A stretch of DNA of 64,000 nucleotides from NCBI GenBank assembly GCA_021791715.1, contig JAJYWB010000011.1, positions 1 to 64,000 of the forward strand, read 5' to 3'. A model generated the notes under the pieces. The model ran no database searches. It was not told where the DNA came from and was given only the letters and a program-made list of their open reading frames with translations. Positions 53,939-63,447 of this stretch are shown here, in pieces. The position numbers and the translations under genes were made by a program. Source of the DNA: Planctomycetota bacterium (lineage in GTDB: Bacteria; Planctomycetota; Planctomycetia; Isosphaerales; Isosphaeraceae). The first letter of the stretch is position 1; each line of letters starts with the position of its first letter.

Positions 53939-54988
53939 TCAACAAATTCTTGGAAGTTCTTCGCCCGCGGGGATATCGATCGCTCGGCGACCTCCGAGTT
54001 CGGTTTCTATGAAGAGAATTCCCGCGTCTCCCGGGTCGACGCGTCCGATCGCCGCGGCTTGCGCCCCCAGCGGATGTGATCGAAGCGTTTCGAGCAAAAG
54101 GGGTTCGTCGTCCGCCTTCACGAAGAACAGCATCAGCCCCTCGTTGGCGATGAAGAGCGGATCGAGACCGAGAAATTCACACGCGTTTTTGGCCTCTTCG
54201 GCGAGCGGAATCGCGCGATCGTCGAGAGTGATCGAAGTTCCCGCCAATTCGGCGATCTCGCTGAGAGCCGCGGCGAGTCCGCCGCGAGTCGGGTCGCGCA
54301 TGCATTTCGGTTTGATCCCCGCCGCGTAAACGCGCGATACGAGATCCCAGAGGGGCGCCGAATCGGAAACGAGTTCAGATTCAAACGTTAAATTATCTCG
54401 AATCGAAAGGATCGCCAATCCGTGACGAGCGATCGGCCCGCTGATCACGACGCGATCCCCCGGCTTGACGTTGCGCGGAGCGGGCGCGGGTTCGTGCTCG
54501 ATCAAGCCGATTCCGCTCGTCGTGATGAACACGCCGTCGCCTTTGCCGTGCTCGACGACTTTCGTATCCCCCGTGACGATCTCAACCCCCGCGTGTTCGG
54601 CCGCGGCCGCCATCGAGCGAACGATCCGCTCGAGATCGGCGATCGGGAAACCCTCCTCGATCACGAATGCCGAAGACATCGCGATCGGCCGCGCCCCGCA
54701 AGCCGCCAGATCGTTCACCGTCCCGTGAACCGCGAGCGAGCCGATATCCCCTCCCGGAAAAAACGGCGGACTTACCACATGACCGTCGGTGCAAAACGCG
54801 AGCCGAACGCCGTCGATCGCGACGATCGAACCGTCGTGTTCCTCCATCAAACTCGGCGATTTAAATTCATGTATAAAAAGTTCTCGGATCAGCTTGCGAG
54901 ACATCCGTCCGCCGCCGCCGTGCCCCATCTGAACCTTCCCCTTGTATCCCGGCGGGGGAGGACATGTGAAGTTCATTTCGTTGAACAT
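53939..54988 (-). CDS. hypE: Hydrogenase maturation factor HypE
   Basis: A 349-residue protein of the AIR-synthase/thiamine-monophosphate kinase fold. [20 protein letters not shown] and [14 protein letters not shown] are characteristic, and the C-terminus is ELPRIC, whose Cys carries the thiocyanate that becomes a Fe-CN ligand. HypE dehydrates the carbamoyl made by HypF and, with HypC-HypD, delivers cyanide to iron. The start overlaps hypD by 16 bp. All motifs intact. Confidence 0.97.
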   Translation of the reverse strand: MFNEMNFTCPPPPGYKGKVQMGHGGGGRMSRKLIRELFIHEFKSPSLMEEHDGSIVAIDGVRLAFCTDGHVVSPPFFPGGDIGSLAVHGTVNDLAACGARPIAMSSAFVIEEGFPIADLERIVRSMAAAAEHAGVEIVTGDTKVVEHGKGDGVFITTSGIGLIEHEPAPAPRNVKPGDRVVISGPIARHGLAILSIRDNLTFESELVSDSAPLWDLVSRVYAAGIKPKCMRDPTRGGLAAALSEIAELAGTSITLDDRAIPLAEEAKNACEFLGLDPLFIANEGLMLFFVKADDEPLLLETLRSHPLGAQAAAIGRVDPGDAGILFIETELGGRRAIDIPAGEELPRIC

Positions 54989-56100
54989 AATAAACTCCCT
55001 TTGTTGTTAACGCGTCGATACCGATAATGCGCGGCGCACGCGCCTTCGCCCGAAACCATCGGCGCGCCCAGCGGGTGATCGGGCGTGCAAGTTAAACCGA
55101 AAGCCTCGCATTCATGAGGTTTGATTCGACCCGAAAGAACCTCTCCCGATCGGCAAGGCGAAGACGACTCGGTCGAGCATTCGGCCGAGGTCGTCGGAAA
55201 GCGATCGAGCGCGTCGAAACGGCGAAACGCGGGTCGGATCCTCATTCCCGATCGTGGAATCAAGCCGATTCCGCGCCAGTCGTAATCGACCGTTTCGAAA
55301 ACGAGGTCGATCGCGGCGAGCGCCGCGGGATTCCCTTTCGGCCGCACCGATCGCGCGTATTGATTCTCGAGGCGTGATTCTCTCTTTTCCAGTTGATCGA
55401 CGCACCGCGCGATCCCTTCGAGCAGGTCGACGGGCTCGAATCCAGTAATAACGATTGGAATATGTCTTTGTGCGACGATTGGTTGATATTCTCCCTCGCC
55501 CGTCACGGTGCACACGTGCCCCGCGGCGAGAAACGCTTGAACGCGATTTCCAGGAGCGTCAAGGATCGCCTCGATCGCGGGGGGAACGCGCACGTGCGAG
55601 ACGATGAGCGAGAAGTTGTCGAGAGCGAGTCGATCGGCTTCAATGATCGCCGCGGCCGCGGCGGGAGCGGTCGTCTCAAAACCGACGGCGAAGAAGACGA
55701 CCTCGCGATTCGGCGATTTTCGCGCCGTCTCAACCGCGTCGAGCGGCGAATAGACGACTCGCACGTCTCCACCGTCGGCTCGAGCGTTGAACAAGTTCTC
55801 GCTCGATCCGGGAACGCGCAACATATCGCCGAAAGAGCAGACGATCGTTCCCGGAGCGCGTGCGATCGCGATCGCACGGTCGATCGCCGGAGCGGGGGTG
55901 ACGCACACCGGGCATCCGGGGCCGTGGACGAGATCGACGACCCCTTCGAGCGCGGCATCCAAACCAAATTTCATGATACTGTGAGTTTGTCCGCCGCATA
56001 ATTCCATGATCGTCCAGGTGCGCTTCGCGGTCGATTTGATACGCTCGACGAGCGCTCGCGCGATCTTGGGGTCGCGGTATTCGTCAAGGTATTTCATCAA
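54973..56100 (-). CDS. hypD: Hydrogenase maturation factor HypD
   Basis: A 375-residue iron-sulfur protein. [27 protein letters not shown] and [11 protein letters not shown] at the front and GFETTAPA are family motifs. The C-terminal cluster-binding part has [38 protein letters not shown] with the expected Cys ligands. It holds the Fe(CN)2CO precursor with HypC. It overlaps hypC by 17 bp and hypE by 16 bp. The tail after [13 protein letters not shown] is about ten residues longer than usual (KGSLLCSTK). Confidence 0.97.
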   Translation of the reverse strand: MMKYLDEYRDPKIARALVERIKSTAKRTWTIMELCGGQTHSIMKFGLDAALEGVVDLVHGPGCPVCVTPAPAIDRAIAIARAPGTIVCSFGDMLRVPGSSENLFNARADGGDVRVVYSPLDAVETARKSPNREVVFFAVGFETTAPAAAAAIIEADRLALDNFSLIVSHVRVPPAIEAILDAPGNRVQAFLAAGHVCTVTGEGEYQPIVAQRHIPIVITGFEPVDLLEGIARCVDQLEKRESRLENQYARSVRPKGNPAALAAIDLVFETVDYDWRGIGLIPRSGMRIRPAFRRFDALDRFPTTSAECSTESSSPCRSGEVLSGRIKPHECEAFGLTCTPDHPLGAPMVSGEGACAAHYRYRRVNNKGSLLCSTK

Positions 56101-56317
56101 GCGCCTCCAGGGTTTTGAATACCTCGCGCGCGCGGATCGGGTCGATCACCGAAAGCGCGAAACCCGCGTGGACGATCACATAATCGCCGCGGCGTACCTC
56201 GGGAACATAGGCGAGACAGATTCGTTTTTTCACTCCGCCGAACGACACGGTTCCCTCGGTAAGCCCAGCGGCCGGTTCGTCGATCGCGATCACCTCTCCG
56301 GGTATTCCCAGGCACAT
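56084..56317 (-). CDS. hypC: Hydrogenase maturation chaperone HypC
   Basis: A 77-residue protein with [13 protein letters not shown], where the Cys following the initiator Met binds the Fe cofactor intermediate, and [15 protein letters not shown] near the end. HypC carries the Fe(CN)2CO group to the hydrogenase large subunit. Size and motifs are typical. It lies three bases after hypF and overlaps hypD by 17 bp. Confidence 0.97.
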   Translation of the reverse strand: MCLGIPGEVIAIDEPAAGLTEGTVSFGGVKKRICLAYVPEVRRGDYVIVHAGFALSVIDPIRAREVFKTLEALDEIP

Positions 56318-56320
56318 CGT

Positions 56321-58660
56321 TCACCCCCTCTCGCTTAGATAGAGCGCCGCGGCCCAAACCTGACCGACCGCGAGCCCGCCGTCCCCCGGCGGTATCGCGC
56401 AATGTGTCAATACGTGAAAATTTTCTTTAATTAGACACTCAATTAAAATCTCGCTTAATAGTTTGTTTTGAAAACAACCGCCGCTGAGCGCGATTTTGGC
56501 GATTCCGGTTCGGCGTGCGATCGCGACGCACGCCTCGGCGAGCGAGCGATGAAACGCCGCCGCGACGATTCCGGGGTCGATTCCGCGGCGGATCGATGAG
56601 AGAGTTTCCATGACCCACGGACGCCAGTCGATGAGAAGCATGCCGCGGTCGTCGCGGGTGATTTCGATCGGCCAGACGAGACGTTCGGCGGGATCGGCGA
56701 TCTCTTCGAAACGGATAGCGGCTTCTCCTTCGTAATCGGCGCGTTCGCGCATTCCGACGAGCGCGGCCCACGCGTCGAAAAGGCGTCCCGCGCTCGTGCA
56801 GACCGCGGCGGCGCGAGGCGATCGAAAAATCGATCCCAAGAGAATCGCTTCCTTGTCCGAGAATCCGAGCTCATGCGGTATCGTTATGCCCGCGGCGCGA
56901 CACACCCCCGCGGCGCACGTTCGAGGCTCGCGCGCGGCGCGATCTCCACCAGCGAGTCGAAACGGCAGAATCGAGCCGATTCGACGATATCCGCTCCGAT
57001 CGACGATGAGAAATTCGCCCCCCCAGATCGCTCCGTCGTCGCCGAGTCCCGTTCCGTCGAACGCGATCCCCAAGACGGGGCCCGTTTCACCGTGCTCGGC
57101 CATACACGAGGCGATATGCGCATGATGATGCTGAATCGGTATGCGTTTAAGCCCCGATTCGTCGGCGTATCGCGTCGATTCGTAATCGGGGTGAAGATCG
57201 TGCGCGATCCATTCGGGCCGGCCGCCGATCAGTTCGCGCAGATCGTCCGCGGTTGCTCGATAACGCCTGCGGATCGCCAAGGTGTCGAGATCGCCGATAT
57301 GTTGACCGAGGACGATCGACCCGCCGCGCGCGAAGGCGACCGCGGCTTTCATGTGCCCTCCCGCGCCCATGATCGCCGGAGTTCCAAACGGCATCCGAAG
57401 CTCGACCGGCGCCGACCCTCGGCCGATCCGGATCGGAACGGGTCGCCCCGCGATCGCCCGCGATACCCCGTCGTCGGCGTGACGAACGATTCGACGATTA
57501 TGTAAAATGAACAAGTCCGCGATCGTTTTTAATTCGGCGACCGCGGCGTCGTTTTCGATCGGCATCGGTTCGTTGCTCGCGTTGCCGCTCGTCGCGACGA
57601 GCGGAACCCCGGCGGCTTCGAGTAAACCGTGATGAATCAGCGAATATGCAAGCATGGCTCCCACCGAGACGAGCCCCGGCGCGATCGCTTCGGCGAGATC
57701 GCACCCGGCGCGACGGCGCAACGGGACGATCGGCGCCGCGGGCGAAGCGAGCAGATCCCATTCAGCGTCGTCGACCTCGAGCCTTTGTTCAAGCGACTCG
57801 CGATCGGCAAAGAGCACCGCGAACGGCTTCCGGCCCCGTCGTTTCCGCTCCCTCAAAGCCTCGACCGCTGCGTTTGAAGTCGCGTTACAGATCAGGTGAA
57901 AACCGCCGATCCCTTTCACCGCGACGATTCCCCCCGCGCGGATCCTCTCGGCTGCGCGAGCGAGCGCCCCGAGATCGCCGATATCTCGAATATCATGCGG
58001 ATATTGATCAATTTTGGGATCATAAAGCGATAAAACCGGACCGCAAACCGGGCAACAGAGCGTTTCGGCGTGAAATCGTCGATCAACGATTGAATGGTAT
58101 TCATGAGAACACGACGGGCAGGGAGGAAATTCGCGCATCGTCGTCCGGGCGCGGTCGTAAGGCGCCTCGGTTTGGACGGTGAACCTCGGTCCGCAGACGA
58201 CGCAGCTCGAAAGCGCGTAACCGTAACGCCGATCGGTCGGATCGTCGAACTCGGCGACGCATTCATGACACACGGCTCGGTCGGGGGCGGTCTCGGTGTC
58301 GCGCACGCCCCGCGCCTCGCTCTCGGCGACCAGAAACGACGTCGCCGATTCACGCGTCGCGGCTTCTTCGATCAGCGTGTCGATGCGAGCCGCTTCGGGC
58401 GCCTCGGCGATCAATCGCTCGCGAAATCGATTGATCCGCTCTCGATCTCCCTCGAGCTGAATCTCAACGCCCCGGGGCGTGTTTCTCACCCAGCCCGCGA
58501 GGCCGAGATCGATCGCGAGCCGCGCGGTGAAGGGCCGAAAACCGACTCCCTGCACCCGCCCCGTTACAATCAACCGCGCCGCGCGCGAATTCGCACCGTC
58601 GTCCGCCGGGTTAATATAATCAGTTGCAATCATTATGAATGAATCAATATGGCGAATCAT
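56321..58660 (-). CDS. hypF: Carbamoyltransferase HypF
   Basis: A 779-residue protein with the usual HypF order. An acylphosphatase-like domain (VTGRVQGVGFRPFTARLA) is followed by two zinc fingers (CHECVAEFDDPTDRR; CVVCGPRF; PCPSCSHEYH; CCPVCGP), a YrdC-like domain (AERIRAGGIVAVKGIGGFHL; LVATSGNASNEPM) and a Kae1-like domain (IQHHHAHIASCMAEHG; GIAFDGTGLGDDG; SGGCFQNKLLSEI). It transfers carbamoyl from carbamoyl phosphate to HypE. The ATG at 58660 overlaps the hypB stop by 4 bp (ATGA). About 27 extra residues precede the acylphosphatase domain. Confidence 0.97.
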   Translation of the reverse strand: MIRHIDSFIMIATDYINPADDGANSRAARLIVTGRVQGVGFRPFTARLAIDLGLAGWVRNTPRGVEIQLEGDRERINRFRERLIAEAPEAARIDTLIEEAATRESATSFLVAESEARGVRDTETAPDRAVCHECVAEFDDPTDRRYGYALSSCVVCGPRFTVQTEAPYDRARTTMREFPPCPSCSHEYHSIVDRRFHAETLCCPVCGPVLSLYDPKIDQYPHDIRDIGDLGALARAAERIRAGGIVAVKGIGGFHLICNATSNAAVEALRERKRRGRKPFAVLFADRESLEQRLEVDDAEWDLLASPAAPIVPLRRRAGCDLAEAIAPGLVSVGAMLAYSLIHHGLLEAAGVPLVATSGNASNEPMPIENDAAVAELKTIADLFILHNRRIVRHADDGVSRAIAGRPVPIRIGRGSAPVELRMPFGTPAIMGAGGHMKAAVAFARGGSIVLGQHIGDLDTLAIRRRYRATADDLRELIGGRPEWIAHDLHPDYESTRYADESGLKRIPIQHHHAHIASCMAEHGETGPVLGIAFDGTGLGDDGAIWGGEFLIVDRSGYRRIGSILPFRLAGGDRAAREPRTCAAGVCRAAGITIPHELGFSDKEAILLGSIFRSPRAAAVCTSAGRLFDAWAALVGMRERADYEGEAAIRFEEIADPAERLVWPIEITRDDRGMLLIDWRPWVMETLSSIRRGIDPGIVAAAFHRSLAEACVAIARRTGIAKIALSGGCFQNKLLSEILIECLIKENFHVLTHCAIPPGDGGLAVGQVWAAALYLSERG

Positions 58661-59337
58661 TTAGTACAACCGTTGAGGATACGACTATTTCGATAGTGGA
58701 TCAAGGCTTTGAGCCAGGAATCAAGACCTTCACCCGAGACCGCCGAAACGGGAAAGAATTCGAGGTCGGCGCGGATCGACCGCGCGTCGGCGATCGCGGA
58801 ATCGATCCGGAACGGTACGTAAGGTAAAAGATCGATTTTGGAGAGGACGCACGCGGTCGAAGTGCGGAACGCCTTGGGATACTTGCCCGGTTTGTCGTCC
58901 CCCTCGGTCACCGCGAGAACGACGACGCGAACGTGCTCACCCAGATCGAACGACGCGGGACAAACAAGATTGCCGACATTCTCGATAAAGAGGAAATCGA
59001 CGGGTCGATCGAGTTTGAGCCTTTGGAAGCCCGCCTCGACGAGAGGCGGTTCGAGCCGGCACGCTCCCCCCGTCGTCAGTTGGACCGCGGGCATATAACG
59101 GCGTAAGCGATCGGCGTCGCGGTCGGTGGCGATATCGCCGACAAGGCACGCGAGCCGGTATGTATCGCCGAGGCGCCGCGCCGTCGCCTCAAGAAGCGAC
59201 GTTTTCCCGGACCCCGGCGACGACATCAGATTGACGACGAACGTCCCCGACCGGGTCATCCGCGCGCGGAACTCCTCGGCGAGCCGCGCCGGCTCGGCGA
59301 GAATCGATCGACCCACCGATACCGTTTTCTCGTTCAC
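58657..59337 (-). CDS. hypB: Nickel incorporation GTPase HypB
   Basis: A 226-residue GTPase. It has Walker A MSSPGSGKTSLLEAT, the switch-type GDIATDRDADRLRR, FIENVGNLVCPASFDLGE with the metal-binding Cys of the G domain, and NKID-like SKIDLLPY. It delivers nickel to the large subunit with HypA. The His-rich or CxxCGC N-terminal metal store seen in many HypB is absent, so nickel storage may be elsewhere. It overlaps hypA and hypF by 4 bp each. Confidence 0.96.
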   Translation of the reverse strand: MNEKTVSVGRSILAEPARLAEEFRARMTRSGTFVVNLMSSPGSGKTSLLEATARRLGDTYRLACLVGDIATDRDADRLRRYMPAVQLTTGGACRLEPPLVEAGFQRLKLDRPVDFLFIENVGNLVCPASFDLGEHVRVVVLAVTEGDDKPGKYPKAFRTSTACVLSKIDLLPYVPFRIDSAIADARSIRADLEFFPVSAVSGEGLDSWLKALIHYRNSRILNGCTK

Positions 59338-59936
59338 ATCGAAGCCTTTCGCGTAAGTCCAAGCCGGCGCGCACGATCTCTCTCGAATTCACGATCCAAG
59401 CGATCGTCGTCGTCGCTTATGCGAGTTGAAAGCTCGTTCTCGGCGTTCCGCTCTTTGAAAGTATCGATCTCATTATTAACGTAATTTAGAGTACTATTTT
59501 CATTATTATCGTGATTTAATGTATTAATTTGATCATTAACTCCGTTAAGATCGCCGATCTTTTCTCTCTCGAGATTCGGATCGTCTTCTTCGTCAACGCT
59601 TAAAGTAATGCTTTCAAGTTTGATCTCTTCCCCCGATCGTATCTCGATTTGATTCGAGCCGCACCGCGCGCAGACGAAGTGAAACGCGACGACGCGCGAA
59701 AGCGCGCCGCAGTCGCGGCATTCGGCTTCAAGCGGTTCGACCTGAATCTCGAGCGACGCGTCGCGACAACGAGACGAGCGCGCGGCGATCCGGAACGCCG
59801 ATTCGAGCAGTTCGGGCTCGACCCCCGAGAATTCTCCCAGAACGACTCGAATTCGCGTCACGCGGCCGCCTCCCGCGGCGATCGCCTCGCGATCGACCAG
59901 ACGCAACAGATGATTCATTAATGATAACTCATGCAT
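59334..59936 (-). CDS. hypA: Nickel metallochaperone HypA with long C-terminal extension
   Basis: A 200-residue protein. The first 115 residues are standard HypA: MHELSLM (Ni-binding Met-His-Glu), RVTRIRVVLGEFSGVEPELLE-like region, and zinc Cys73, Cys76, Cys89 and Cys92 (CRDC; CARC). HypA is normally about 115 residues. Here 85 extra residues follow: an acidic/Asn-rich part with three ten-residue repeats (VNDQINTLNH type, residues 133-162) and a basic end (DREFERDRARRLGLTRKASM). The extension is encoded by AT-rich sequence unlike its surroundings. HypA function is presumably kept. Overlaps the protease gene by 8 bp and hypB by 4 bp. Confidence 0.93.
   Translation of the reverse strand: MHELSLMNHLLRLVDREAIAAGGGRVTRIRVVLGEFSGVEPELLESAFRIAARSSRCRDASLEIQVEPLEAECRDCGALSRVVAFHFVCARCGSNQIEIRSGEEIKLESITLSVDEEDDPNLEREKIGDLNGVNDQINTLNHDNNENSTLNYVNNEIDTFKERNAENELSTRISDDDDRLDREFERDRARRLGLTRKASM
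59451..59540 (-). repeat. AT-rich 30-bp in-frame repeat in hypA, three copies
   Basis: Three contiguous 30-bp units (on the minus strand they begin GTTAATGATC, GATAATAATG and GTTAATAATG) encode VNDQINTLNH, DNNENSTLNY and VNNEIDTFKE. They are strongly AT-rich inside a GC-rich operon. Contiguous units with no spacers argue against CRISPR. Confidence 0.93.
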
Positions 59937-60402
59937 ACGGTTGCGCCTCCGCGAAATCGGCTCGGATCGTTTCGACGAGGCGGTCGATCGCGGCTTCGAC
60001 CTCGGGCGAGAGGCCCGAGCCGTGGCCGACGGTTTTCGCCTCGATCGTATGCAAACGCAATCGTTTGAATGTGTAACCGAGCGCCTCGACGAGTTCGATC
60101 GCCTCGATCAGCCCGACTCCGTGCGTGCTCCACGCCGAGCCTCGTTGTATTGAGATCTCGTCGCGGTCGAACGACCGGATCGTTCCCGGCTCGCCGCGCG
60201 GCGCCGCGGCGTCGACGATCGCTGCGCAAGGAGAAGACGCCTCGCACAAGATCGCCGCGAGCGAGAGGGAATCGCCCGTTTTCAGCAGGCGCACGCCGCG
60301 CTCAGGGAGATCGGCGAGCCGGTCGACCGCGACCCACCCCGCTGCGTCGTCTCCCCGCGGGCCTCCCAATCCGATTATTAAGGAATTGTAAATATTATTC
60401 AT
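59929..60402 (-). CDS. Hydrogenase maturation protease
   Basis: A 157-residue protein of the HybD/HycI family. LIIGLGGPRGDDAAGWVAVD at the front gives the first nickel-binding acid (GDD), IVDAAAPRG the second (Asp), and STHGVGLIEAIELV the His. The enzyme cleaves the C-terminal tail of the large subunit after nickel insertion. It lies six bases after hydA, whose tail it would remove, and overlaps hypA by 8 bp. Motifs are slightly variant but complete. Confidence 0.93.
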   Translation of the reverse strand: MNNIYNSLIIGLGGPRGDDAAGWVAVDRLADLPERGVRLLKTGDSLSLAAILCEASSPCAAIVDAAAPRGEPGTIRSFDRDEISIQRGSAWSTHGVGLIEAIELVEALGYTFKRLRLHTIEAKTVGHGSGLSPEVEAAIDRLVETIRADFAEAQPYA

Positions 60403-60408
60403 GATTCA

Positions 60409-61788
60409 TTACTTGTTCACAATATTGAGGGTTAAAAAATGGGTGGCGCAACTGATGCACGGGTCGTAATTGCGAACGACCTGTTCGCATTTCCATTCGG
60501 CTTCGGCCTGGGGAATGTCGAGGATCGTGGGGGCGAAGCGGATCAGATCCTCCTCGATCTGGCGTTGATTTTGGCTGGTGGGGGCGATGATCGTCGCGGC
60601 GACGACCGCGCCTTTGTCGTCCGCCTCGTATCGATGATAAAGGATTCCCCGCGGCGCCTCGGTGATCCAGGCGCCCGACCCGGCGCGAAATTCGACGGGT
60701 TCGAATGCGCGTTCGGGAGGTTCGTATTCACGGATCAGCCGGATCGCCAGATCGACCGCGTGAAAGACCTCGATCGCGCGCGCGACGATCGATACGAACG
60801 GATTGTCGCACGGCCACGAGATCCCCAGCTCCCCCCCCAGCACGCGGGCGTCGACCGTCGCGCGGTCGCGATTCATATTCCACCGCGCCAGCGGCCCCGT
60901 GAAAAAAGCCCCGCTCCCTTTCTTGAGCGATTGCAACGCATTCGAATGCGGAACGTGCCGCTCCTCAAAATGATCAGGATATTCCGCCATATCGATATTT
61001 AAACCCTTTGACGAAACGAGCCGGCCCTCGTTCATCGGGTATTCGACGGGATGCGAGAGCGCTACATATTCGTAATCGTATTCGTAATCTGGAAAATCGA
61101 GCTTGGCGGTCCAGCGGACGAGATCGCGCGCGACGTCGCGCACGCGTTCGAGCCTCTCGGCGAGCGCCGCGAGATCGGCTCGCGACGGAAGTTTATAAAA
61201 TCCTCCGACGCGAACGTTGATCGGATGAACCTCGCGACCGCCGAGCGTCTCGACGATCGAGTTGCCCGCCTTTTTGACGGCGAGCGCCGATCGCACGATC
61301 GCGGCGAATTCGGGCTTCGCCTGCGCCATCGCGATCGCGCTTTCGTATCCGAAGAAATCGGGAGCGTGAAGGAACGCGAAATGGAGCACGTGGCTCTCGA
61401 TCCATTCGCCGCAATAAAGCAGCCTGCGCAGCGATTTGATCGGCGCCGGGACGTTCATCCCCAGCAGTTTTTCGATCGCGTGGCACGAACTCATCTGATA
61501 CGCGACGGGGCAGATGCCGCAGATCCGCGCCGTGATGTCGGGAACTTCGAGCAGGCTTCGGCCGCGGAGGAACGACTCGAAAAATCGAGGGGGCTCGAAG
61601 ATCCTCAGTTGCGCGTCTTCAACCTTGCCGTCGCGGACGACGATCGTGATTCCACCTTCTCCCTCGACCCGCGCCATCGCGGCGACGCGAATCGTACGTT
61701 CGGTCGAAGCGTTCACCGAGGCCTTGGAATCGGGCGCCTCGCCCGCCGCCGAATCGTGCAGTGGATCGTGTTTGGATTCGTTAGACAT
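60409..61788 (-). CDS. hydA: Group 3b [NiFe] hydrogenase large (alpha) subunit
   Basis: A 459-residue catalytic subunit. The four Ni-Fe ligands are visible: Cys90/Cys93 in [14 protein letters not shown] (L1) and Cys444/Cys447 in DPCISCATH (L2). Cleavage by the maturation protease would follow His450 and release nine residues (FLTLNIVNK). The [19 protein letters not shown] and [13 protein letters not shown] stretches are typical of NADP-linked group 3b (sulfhydrogenase) enzymes. The subunit binds NiFe(CN)2CO and reacts H2 with NAD(P). About 30 extra Ser/Glu-rich residues lead the protein. The ATG at 61788 overlaps the small-subunit stop by 8 bp. Confidence 0.96.
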   Translation of the reverse strand: MSNESKHDPLHDSAAGEAPDSKASVNASTERTIRVAAMARVEGEGGITIVVRDGKVEDAQLRIFEPPRFFESFLRGRSLLEVPDITARICGICPVAYQMSSCHAIEKLLGMNVPAPIKSLRRLLYCGEWIESHVLHFAFLHAPDFFGYESAIAMAQAKPEFAAIVRSALAVKKAGNSIVETLGGREVHPINVRVGGFYKLPSRADLAALAERLERVRDVARDLVRWTAKLDFPDYEYDYEYVALSHPVEYPMNEGRLVSSKGLNIDMAEYPDHFEERHVPHSNALQSLKKGSGAFFTGPLARWNMNRDRATVDARVLGGELGISWPCDNPFVSIVARAIEVFHAVDLAIRLIREYEPPERAFEPVEFRAGSGAWITEAPRGILYHRYEADDKGAVVAATIIAPTSQNQRQIEEDLIRFAPTILDIPQAEAEWKCEQVVRNYDPCISCATHFLTLNIVNK

Positions 61789-62554
61789 GACGAAGCCCCT
61801 CCGCGACAAAAGCCGGCGAGGTCGAATAAAACGCGTGGAAGAAACGGCGGATTTGATCGGAGGGAACGCCGATCGACTCGAACCGCGAAGCGAGCGCCGC
61901 GGTGTTCGGCTGGTGCGACGGACCGTAGCACGCGAAACAGCCTCGATCGTGCGCCGGGCAAAGCGCTCCGCATCCCGTCGAAGTGACGGGACCCATGCAC
62001 GCCTTCCCTTGAGAAACAACCACGCAAACGATGTTGCGTCGCTTGCAGTCGAGGCAAACAGCGTGATCGGGAACCCTCGGCCTCGCGCCCGCGAGCATTT
62101 GCGCAATGACGTTTAGAAGCTGATATTTATTGATCGGGCATCCCTGCAATTCGAGGTCGACCGTGATGAAATCGGCGATCGGTCGCGATTTATCGAGCGT
62201 CTTCACGTAAGACGGATTCGCGTAGACCGCGGCGATCGATTCTTCAATCGAGATAAAATTGCGCAATCCCTGAATTCCGCCGCCGTTGGCGCACGCGCCG
62301 ATCGTCACGACGAATTTGCTCCGCTCGCGCACGTCTTTAATCTGCTCGAGCTGCTCGGGGCTCGAAATCGATCCCTCGACGAGCGAGACGTCGAATCGTC
62401 CCTCGAGCGGCCGCCGCGTCGCCTCGAGAAAATACGCGATCTCGACGCGATCGGCGACCGCGAGGATCTCGTCCTCGCAGTCGAGGATCGAAAGCTGACA
62501 GCCGTCGCAAGACGCGAACTTGAATACGCCGAGTCTTGGTTTGGGAACGTTCAT
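61781..62554 (-). CDS. hydD: Group 3b [NiFe] hydrogenase small (delta) subunit
   Basis: A 257-residue iron-sulfur subunit. It has no Tat signal, as expected for cytoplasmic group 3. [17 protein letters not shown] starts the proximal-cluster site, GACANGGGI and [13 protein letters not shown] supply further ligands, and the Cys-rich C-terminal part ([35 protein letters not shown]) should bind two more 4Fe-4S clusters. It passes electrons from the large subunit to HydG. The start ATG at 62554 lies two bases after the hydG stop. Confidence 0.95.
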   Translation of the reverse strand: MNVPKPRLGVFKFASCDGCQLSILDCEDEILAVADRVEIAYFLEATRRPLEGRFDVSLVEGSISSPEQLEQIKDVRERSKFVVTIGACANGGGIQGLRNFISIEESIAAVYANPSYVKTLDKSRPIADFITVDLELQGCPINKYQLLNVIAQMLAGARPRVPDHAVCLDCKRRNIVCVVVSQGKACMGPVTSTGCGALCPAHDRGCFACYGPSHQPNTAALASRFESIGVPSDQIRRFFHAFYSTSPAFVAEGLRHV

Positions 62555-62556
62555 GT

Positions 62557-63447
62557 TTAGAAATGCTCCCGTGAAAAAAAGCGCGCCGTTTGGGAATGAT
62601 CGAACACCGGGCCGTCTTTGCAAACGAAATCGGGACCGAGCTGGCAATGCCCGCAAAGGCCGATCGCGCAGTGCATGTTGCGCTCGAGCGAGTAATAAAT
62701 CGAACCCGCCGGAATCTCCCGCGCGATCGCCTCGGCGACCGCGAACCGCATCAGAACCTCGGGTCCGCAAGTCATCATCAACGTTCGCTTGGGATCGATC
62801 GTCACGCGGTTGAACAACACCGGAACGACTCCCACGCGGCCCCGCCACGCGGCGTCCCCCCGGTCGACCGTGATCAACGTTTCAATTCCACGAGCGCTCC
62901 AACTTTCATATTCATAATCATAAAGCAAGTCTTTGGGAGTGCGCGCTCCGTGCATCAAGATCACCTTGCCGTAACGCTCGCGATTCGCCAAAAGGGCGAG
63001 AACGACGGGGCGGAGCGGGGCGAGCCCCAACCCTCCCGAGACGACGAGAACGTCGCGTCCCTCGGCTTGTTTCAGCGGCCAACCCCGTCCGTAAGGGCCT
63101 CTCAGACCGATCGGTGATTTCGGTTTCAGGCTCGTCATCGCGTTCGTCACGCGCCCCGTCGCGCGAATCGTATGCAAAATGCCGGGGCCTTCATCGGGCG
63201 CGCTCGCGATCGAGATCGGAACCTCGCCGATCCCGGGCATCCAAAGCATGTTGAATTGCCCCGGTTCGTATGCGTAACAAGCCGCTCGGTCGGGATCGGC
63301 GAATTCGATCCGGTATGTCGTGATTCCCGGCGTTTCGCCCCGAATCTCGCTGACGTACGCGGGCCGAGGAAGAAACGGATCGTCTTCAGGAAGATCCGCG
63401 CCTTGAACCGTTCGAGGACCGGGCGATGTCGATTGAGTCGTCGTCAT
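62557..63447 (-). CDS. hydG: Group 3b hydrogenase FAD/NAD(P)-binding (gamma) subunit
   Basis: A 296-residue protein of the ferredoxin-NADP reductase/PyrK type. The FAD part has YEPGQFNMLWMPGIGEVPIS; GPYGRGWP and VVSGGLGLAPLRPV mark the NAD(P)-binding region. The C-terminal CAIGLCGHCQLGPDFVCKDG holds a 2Fe-2S cluster. It connects the hydrogenase to NADP(H) or NAD(H). ATG at 63447 overlaps the hydB stop (ATGA), and 46 Arg-rich residues upstream in the open frame are not translated. Confidence 0.95.
   Translation of the reverse strand: MTTTQSTSPGPRTVQGADLPEDDPFLPRPAYVSEIRGETPGITTYRIEFADPDRAACYAYEPGQFNMLWMPGIGEVPISIASAPDEGPGILHTIRATGRVTNAMTSLKPKSPIGLRGPYGRGWPLKQAEGRDVLVVSGGLGLAPLRPVVLALLANRERYGKVILMHGARTPKDLLYDYEYESWSARGIETLITVDRGDAAWRGRVGVVPVLFNRVTIDPKRTLMMTCGPEVLMRFAVAEAIAREIPAGSIYYSLERNMHCAIGLCGHCQLGPDFVCKDGPVFDHSQTARFFSREHF

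Noticed and set aside
59451..59540. Possible CRISPR or recombination site in hypA
   Set aside because: Contiguous 30-bp units in frame, without spacers.
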